In this document: in pieces, positions 59,165 to 64,000 of the stretch
Layout of the letters: each line of letters begins with the position of its first letter
Position numbering within the stretch: the stretch's first letter is position 1
Assembly (NCBI GenBank): GCA_025267735.1
Contig: CM046294.1
Location: 7,660,001-7,724,000, forward strand
Direction: 5' to 3'
Length of the DNA: 64,000 nucleotides
Source of the DNA: Mactra quadrangularis
Taxonomy: Eukaryota; Mollusca; Bivalvia; Venerida; Mactridae
Program-made: the position numbers and the translations under genes
Notes under the pieces: model-generated
What the model saw: only the letters and a program-made list of their open reading frames with translations
Databases searched by the model: none
What the model was told of the DNA's origin: nothing

Positions 59165-59711
59165 GACCATTTTCCCACGCCGCTGTACAATAGAGTTCGC
59201 ATTCCGCTAGACATACAGCGATAACTAGTGGCGGGCGGTAATCGTGGCTTTTGTTCGAGCTTATTCATATCATATAGATTATTTAGTGACTTGCCCGAGT
59301 GGAACGAAATGAGATCATGACCAACAAAAACGTATGGGAAGGCGTGGTTTTCCCATACTGATAGCGGTCCTACGTACAATAACACTGGCACGTGCGTACG
59401 CACCGATACACTGTTGATTGACAGCTCATAACGAGATTTTATCGCTATACCAAGTCGCTCAGCCAATCAGAAAATAGATGGCACGAGCCTACCGCGCGCT
59501 AAATGACAAGCGACGCTCTGATTGGTTGACTGTGATGGATCGCAAGCGTGGGAAAGAAGACTTGCATTCCATCACATGGCGAACTTTTGTCGTCTGCCCA
59601 GGGATATAAATACAAACGGAAACCACTTGTGGATTTAATCTAACCGAGATTTTCTCACAGGAACTGTTGAGATTTAATATTGTTATACATTATTTCATAA
59701 AACTGTTCACA
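59165..59711 (+). promoter_or_regulatory. HES B promoter: CSL sites, PBX-MEIS, CCAAT, TATA
   Basis: In order: TTCCCACG (59172-59179); TATGGGAA (59333-59340) and TTCCCATA (59350-59357), CSL-type sites in inverted pair with 9 bp between; CACGTG (59389-59394); TGATTGACAG (59415-59424); CCAATCA (59463); ATTGGTTGAC (59521-59530); 16 bp; CGTGGGAA (59547-59554); TATAAAT (59605-59611), 107 bp before the ATG. The order, and the 16-bp spacing, repeat those of HES A. CACGTG is a plausible HES self-repression site. Confidence 0.8.
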
Positions 59712-62009
59712 ATGTCGGAAATTAATGTTGACTCGAGGATAAATAGTCCACATAATAAAATGGAGAAAAAAGATTCCGCTTACAAAAGAGTAAGTGAATT
59801 TTAACACTTTTTTTACTATAAACATGTACATTTTCTTGACTTAATAAATCTGCATTGTTTATTATGTTTGTTTATTGATAATGTTTATTTTAATGAGTTT
59901 TGATTTTGTTATTAAAATGAACACTTAAATCAATACTTAATAAGTTTATGCAATTATCGGAATTTGACATGTAGATTTTGACACAGATTTATTTTAACTT
60001 TGACTTAAATGAATCATACACTTAGTAATTTTATGTGAATATTTTTGTTTATCTTTAGTGAATTTTAAATAAATGTGTTCTGTTCTGCTCTGTTCAATTT
60101 TTGTTCAATGTACTTGTTATTTATTGACCATATTTTATTATTTCAGAGTAATAAACCATTTATGGAAAAGAAAAGACGTGCAAGAATCAACAACTGTCTA
60201 TCACAATTGAAAACATTGGTATTACAAGCCATGAGAAAAGATGTAAGTTACCTAATACAATTTTTTAATCAATTATAAGGTCTTCCTCGATTGTATCAAT
60301 TACGTATTCTGTCCCCTTAATTACCGACTTACAATGTATGTGTTCTGGGTTGTACATAGGTCCTTTGATCTCTCTAATTTAATTTTGTTCGCTAGATCGA
60401 GAGTTGATGAAAACAAAGTCGAATGTAAAAAAGACGAACAATTTCACGCTATGGCTTTCAATGGGAAATTTTCTTACTAGTGTGTGAACTGTGTTCATTG
60501 TTTCTGTTGTTACTTAATGAATTGCCAAATTGTTTTATCAAAGACCTCAGACTTGGTGGGTTTTATCAGATTTGCTCTGCCTACAGTCATGGGGTCGTGG
60601 TTCACCATGTCTGTGCATAGATACAGAGATATAAGTTTTTCAAATTGCATGTAAACTGTTTATCAATACAGACGTTGATAAAAACGTCACAGTTCAAATC
60701 ACCGGGTCTTTATATAAAGATATTTATACAATTTTCCCACGATATAGAGCTTTGATTAATGAGGGTTGATACATTAAAGGGTTGCTCGTGTCGATGATAA
60801 TATCTAGATATGAATTACCTAACTTGAATTATAACCTTTAACAGTGATATAATGAAACTTGAAACCTTCACAAATTCGAATATTTTCAATTTTTTTCTTC
60901 ATTTTTTTTTCTTCAAAGGTTGAAATGATGATTTATCTATTTTTACAATTTATCATTGATAATACTTTTGTATTCTAATTCTGAATTTAAAGTGAAAACT
61001 TTAAATGAATTTCCTTTTATAACTTTAAAAATTATCAATTTTCTTGTTGTTATTCAAACTAAAATAGTTTTGTAAAAGAAAATTTATTATGTTCACTACT
61101 ATAACTGTTATTCCAACTTTAATTTCAAAGACAAATGTTTTAATTGACATTTATTTTTTATCATTTCAGACAAATCAATATTCCAAGCTAGAGAAAGCAG
61201 ACATATTAGAAATGACAGTAAAGCATCTTAGACAGCTACAGAGACAACAGGTTTCTCAAGCCATGACCTGTGACCCCACAGTTGTTACAAAGTACAAAGC
61301 TGGATTTAATGAGTGTGCAAATGAAGTGGTTAGATACTTGAGTTCCGTACAAGGAGTTGAATCAGACACTAGACATAAACTATTAAATCACCTTGGTAAC
61401 ATTGTTACACAAGTGAATCACCAAGGACAAGAACAATGTCAACAACCATTAAATGTTCAAATACCATCACAAGTAAACCAACAAGGAGTACAAACTGTTC
61501 AGAATGGATGTTTATTAATGCCTGCTGGTGTACAAACTGTTCATACATCACCATTAGTTCTACAATCGGTACAGAATATAAATACTTCAAACATTCGTAC
61601 ACAGGGACATTCACCTCAGAACTTGTACCAAAGAGTACCTCAAACTCAATCACAATTTGGTTCATTCCAAATCGTACCAAATGTAAACTCACCAACTGCT
61701 GTTGCAGTGTATCTTGGACAATCTCAAAACATCGCACCAACCACCGAGACACACATTTCATCTTTTAACAACCTCAACCGATCTCCACCAAGAACAAAAG
61801 CCAGCTTGAAAGCATTTGATTCATCAGCGTTCTCTCAAGTTTCCAATGGTGACAAATCAAACAATTCCTCGCCATCATGTTCACCGATGTCACAAGAAAC
61901 GTCATCATATACTTCATCAAATTTAAATCTTAATTTACACGGACTTGCTTTACAAGTTGGCCGAACGCCGAGTCCATTAAAAGTTGAGGACGTGTGGCGA
62001 CCGTGGTAG
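59712..62009 (+). CDS. HES: HES/Hairy-family bHLH-Orange transcriptional repressor (HES B)
   Basis: Three exons: 59712-59789, 60147-60242, 61170-62009 (TAG), 337 aa. The bHLH from residue 27 has the proline-containing basic region ([14 protein letters not shown]) and helix 2 [12 protein letters not shown]. The Orange domain is ~93-137 ([17 protein letters not shown]); a Gln/Asn/Ser-rich linker follows; the C-terminus is VEDVWRPW, giving the Groucho-binding WRPW. Expected role: nuclear DNA-binding repressor downstream of Notch, as for HES A. Exon 2 has the same length and phase as HES A exon 2 (96 nt, phase 0/0), but the HES A intron before the Orange domain is absent here. The start ATG lies 107 bp after the TATA box and gives a 26-residue leader; an internal Met17 is the only other in-frame choice. 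Same strand as HES A, 28.7 kb downstream. Confidence 0.96.
60734..60741 (-). promoter_or_regulatory. CSL/Su(H) site in HES B intron 2
   Basis: TTCCCACG, the inverse of CGTGGGAA, 490 bp into the intron. An isolated match to an 8-mer; function not shown. Confidence 0.35.
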
Positions 62010-62055
62010 AATGTGAATAAACACATTTTGTATTAACACTGGTAGGACGGGACCA

Positions 62056-62061
62056 AATAAA
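62056..62061 (+). terminator. Candidate polyadenylation signal of HES B
   Basis: AATAAA 47 bp after the stop; another AATAAA at 62016 is too close to the stop to be likely. A longer UTR cannot be excluded. Confidence 0.3.
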
Positions 62062-64000
62062 AAGTGCCTTATTTTTTGAACTGATATTGACTTTGAACAC
62101 TTAAAACTGTTCTTTAATGTTTAAACTTTATGTATGCCTTACACATTGAAACAAACTAAATTTCAGGAATTTTTATATTAGAAAACTTTGTGCTTCCAAA
62201 CATGGATCTTTGTTTATGTAGGGTCCATGTTCCAAATGATTTTACATTTGTTATACTGTTACTATAGTTACTGTTAAGTTATATTAGAGTCCAACCCACG
62301 CTCTGATTTGATATTTTTATTGAATTATTTTCACTTATAGTGAAACTGTATTTTTGTTGTACCAAATCATATGTTACATGTTTCAATGAAATATTATCAC
62401 GACAAGTGCTTCGATGATTCATATTTTTGCTAATTGTTTTTTACACATTTTTACTTCATATATTTTGTTATTATTGTTTTGATATATTTGTTATTTGACA
62501 TAATTTGCTATATGTTTGTGATGACCACTGTATGTGGAGGATCAGAAAATAGAAAATATGAAAACAACTTACATGCTTTGTTTTTTTGTTTTTGTTTTGT
62601 ATGGTAAACCCATTTAAGGGCTGTTCCATTGGCGATCAAGTTTCCACGGATTGTAAATCCCAAATAGGTTACAGATAGTTGGTGAGCAAGAAATGTACCT
62701 GTCGTTGCAACAATTTACCCTGGTACATGTATACCCTATATGCATGGGTGAAAGTTTTCAGTATTAAGGTAGAATACCCATAATACACATATCAAGGAAT
62801 AAGACTTTTGCTACTTTCTTTATAATCAGGATCACAACCTAGATTCACTGGCAAAATATTTTAAATTTTTACCGTCAAATAAATTTTTTATAACATTTTT
62901 TTGAAAATTGAGTTATAAGTAAGAATCACACTATAAATTTGAAGGGGTATATGTCTTTAAAATGTAAAATTGAATTAAATAATCAAATTATTTTCATAAA
63001 GTTTGTTTGATAAAATTCACAATACTTTAATGAATGCAAATACATCAACTTTAATAACTTTACCTTGGTATTTTTACACACATACCAAGTTAATAATAGG
63101 GAGACCCAACAGAAAATGTGACGATTTTCACCAGCTATAAAAACTACAAGTTCGTATCCTTATTTTTTGACTATGAAAACAGTTTCTGCACTCCTAGTAA
63201 CACATTTAATAATTTACCTTAAACCATATGGCAATGAATAAAACAAAGAACAAAAGCTTTTACCACAGATAACTAAACAAAATGCCATTTTAATACATCA
63301 ACCCCCTTTTTGAAAAAATGTCAAAACTCTAGTGACCATCATAATATGAAGTAAACACATCTTTACAGTATATATTTTAATTTTAAACGCCATTATTGAC
63401 AATTTAAAGATAAAATAATAGTATTTTACGGTCTAATTGCATTAATCATCAACGACTTATTGATTACGAATTTGTTCGGGGACGAATCTGTTAGGGGACG
63501 AATCTTTTCGTCCATTGTTTGAATTGGATTTTTAAACTTCCGGTTTAAACTTTTTACACAAATTCTATCTATTTTCTCAAATAATTTAAAGAATTAATAT
63601 TCTTGTGAGGTAATACAATAAAAATATTAATAATATCTGAAAAATGAGGCATTTACACAATAAAAAAGTACATCCGATCTTTATCGATTGATAACGACAC
63701 CGACGAAAACCGCTTACGTAATTTGTCGACATGACCCGACATCGCCCGAAGTTTGACAGCAGCTATTATGGGAGTTCTGCCTTAATCCTGATTTCAGTAT
63801 TTTTAGAATAAATTACTCTGTGCAATTTACATGAAAATACGCTCCCTTCGCAGCTCAGTGAATACTCGACCATTATTTCACACAAGTGAACGAGTGAAAT
63901 ATTCGACCAATGCACTAGAGAGTAACTTGAAGGCTACATATTTTAGTATCTTAAGGAAATCAAGTTTCAGTATTGTCAAAACTTTCAACTTCCACCCATG
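62062..64000. other. 3' flank of HES B
   Basis: No gene supported. 63841-63870 (CTCCCTTCGCAGCTCAGTGA) resembles 7917-7947, a dispersed repeat fragment. A short direct repeat GGGGACGAATCTxTT occurs near 63477-63510. Confidence 0.4.

Noticed and set aside
59143..59466. 107-aa minus-strand frame upstream of HES B
   Set aside because: Lies over the conserved HES B promoter sites; no domain resemblance.
61405..61768. 118-aa minus and 110-aa plus frames inside HES B exon 3
   Set aside because: Shadows of the Gln/Asn/Thr-rich HES B coding frame, which has clear bHLH, Orange and WRPW continuity.

Overview
The window looks like a piece of an AT-rich metazoan genome, most likely a bivalve or other lophotrochozoan mollusc. 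The evidence is spliced genes with canonical GT-AG introns, two HES/Hairy-type bHLH genes, a RING-less TRIM-like B-box protein of the kind expanded in bivalves, a nuclear tRNA-Glu gene, and many tRNA-derived SINEs and short MITE-like elements. No viral genes, transposase genes or bacterial features were seen. The species assignment is inference from style; no database search was possible.

Layout. (1) 1-15.9 kb, plus strand: the 3' part of a gene whose first exons lie off the left edge. I read it as CCDC50-like, with tandem MIU-like ubiquitin-binding helices followed by a proline/SH3-ligand patch and low-complexity sequence. Seven visible exons were joined by phase. One exon is present twice, 4.5 kb apart, with the same phase at both ends. 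The introns hold a foldback element, a hAT-type MITE, hairpin elements, SINEs and a 56-bp minisatellite. (2) 15.9-21.9 kb: gene-free and rich in nested and TIR elements. (3) 21.9-25.0 kb, minus strand: a two-exon B-box/coiled-coil/beta-propeller (TRIM-like) gene. (4) 27.3-31.4 kb, plus: HES gene A (four exons, 347 aa, ends WRPW) with a Notch-type promoter. (5) 31.4-59.1 kb: a 28-kb stretch with no convincing protein-coding gene. It carries SINEs, short palindromic elements, one tRNA-Glu gene at 41.0 kb and, at 42.17-42.53 kb, a segment built like the two HES promoters but with no HES gene behind it. (6) 59.2-62.1 kb, plus: HES gene B (three exons, 337 aa, ends WRPW). (7) 62.1-64.0 kb: flank with no gene seen.

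How it fits together. HES A and HES B are tandem same-strand paralogues. Their promoters share an ordered set of sites: inverted CSL/Su(H) site, class-C/E-box, a PBX-MEIS decamer (TGATTGACAG), a CCAAT box, ATTGGTTGAC, exactly 16 bp, CGTGGGAAA, then a TATA-like box 58-59 bp after the CSL site. This predicts Notch-responsive, TALE/NF-Y-assisted, auto-repressed expression. The orphan segment at 42 kb keeps much of this order, which suggests a third HES locus that lost its gene or became an enhancer. The shared promoter architecture and orphan copy, and the duplicated in-phase exon of the first gene, are the points most worth following up.
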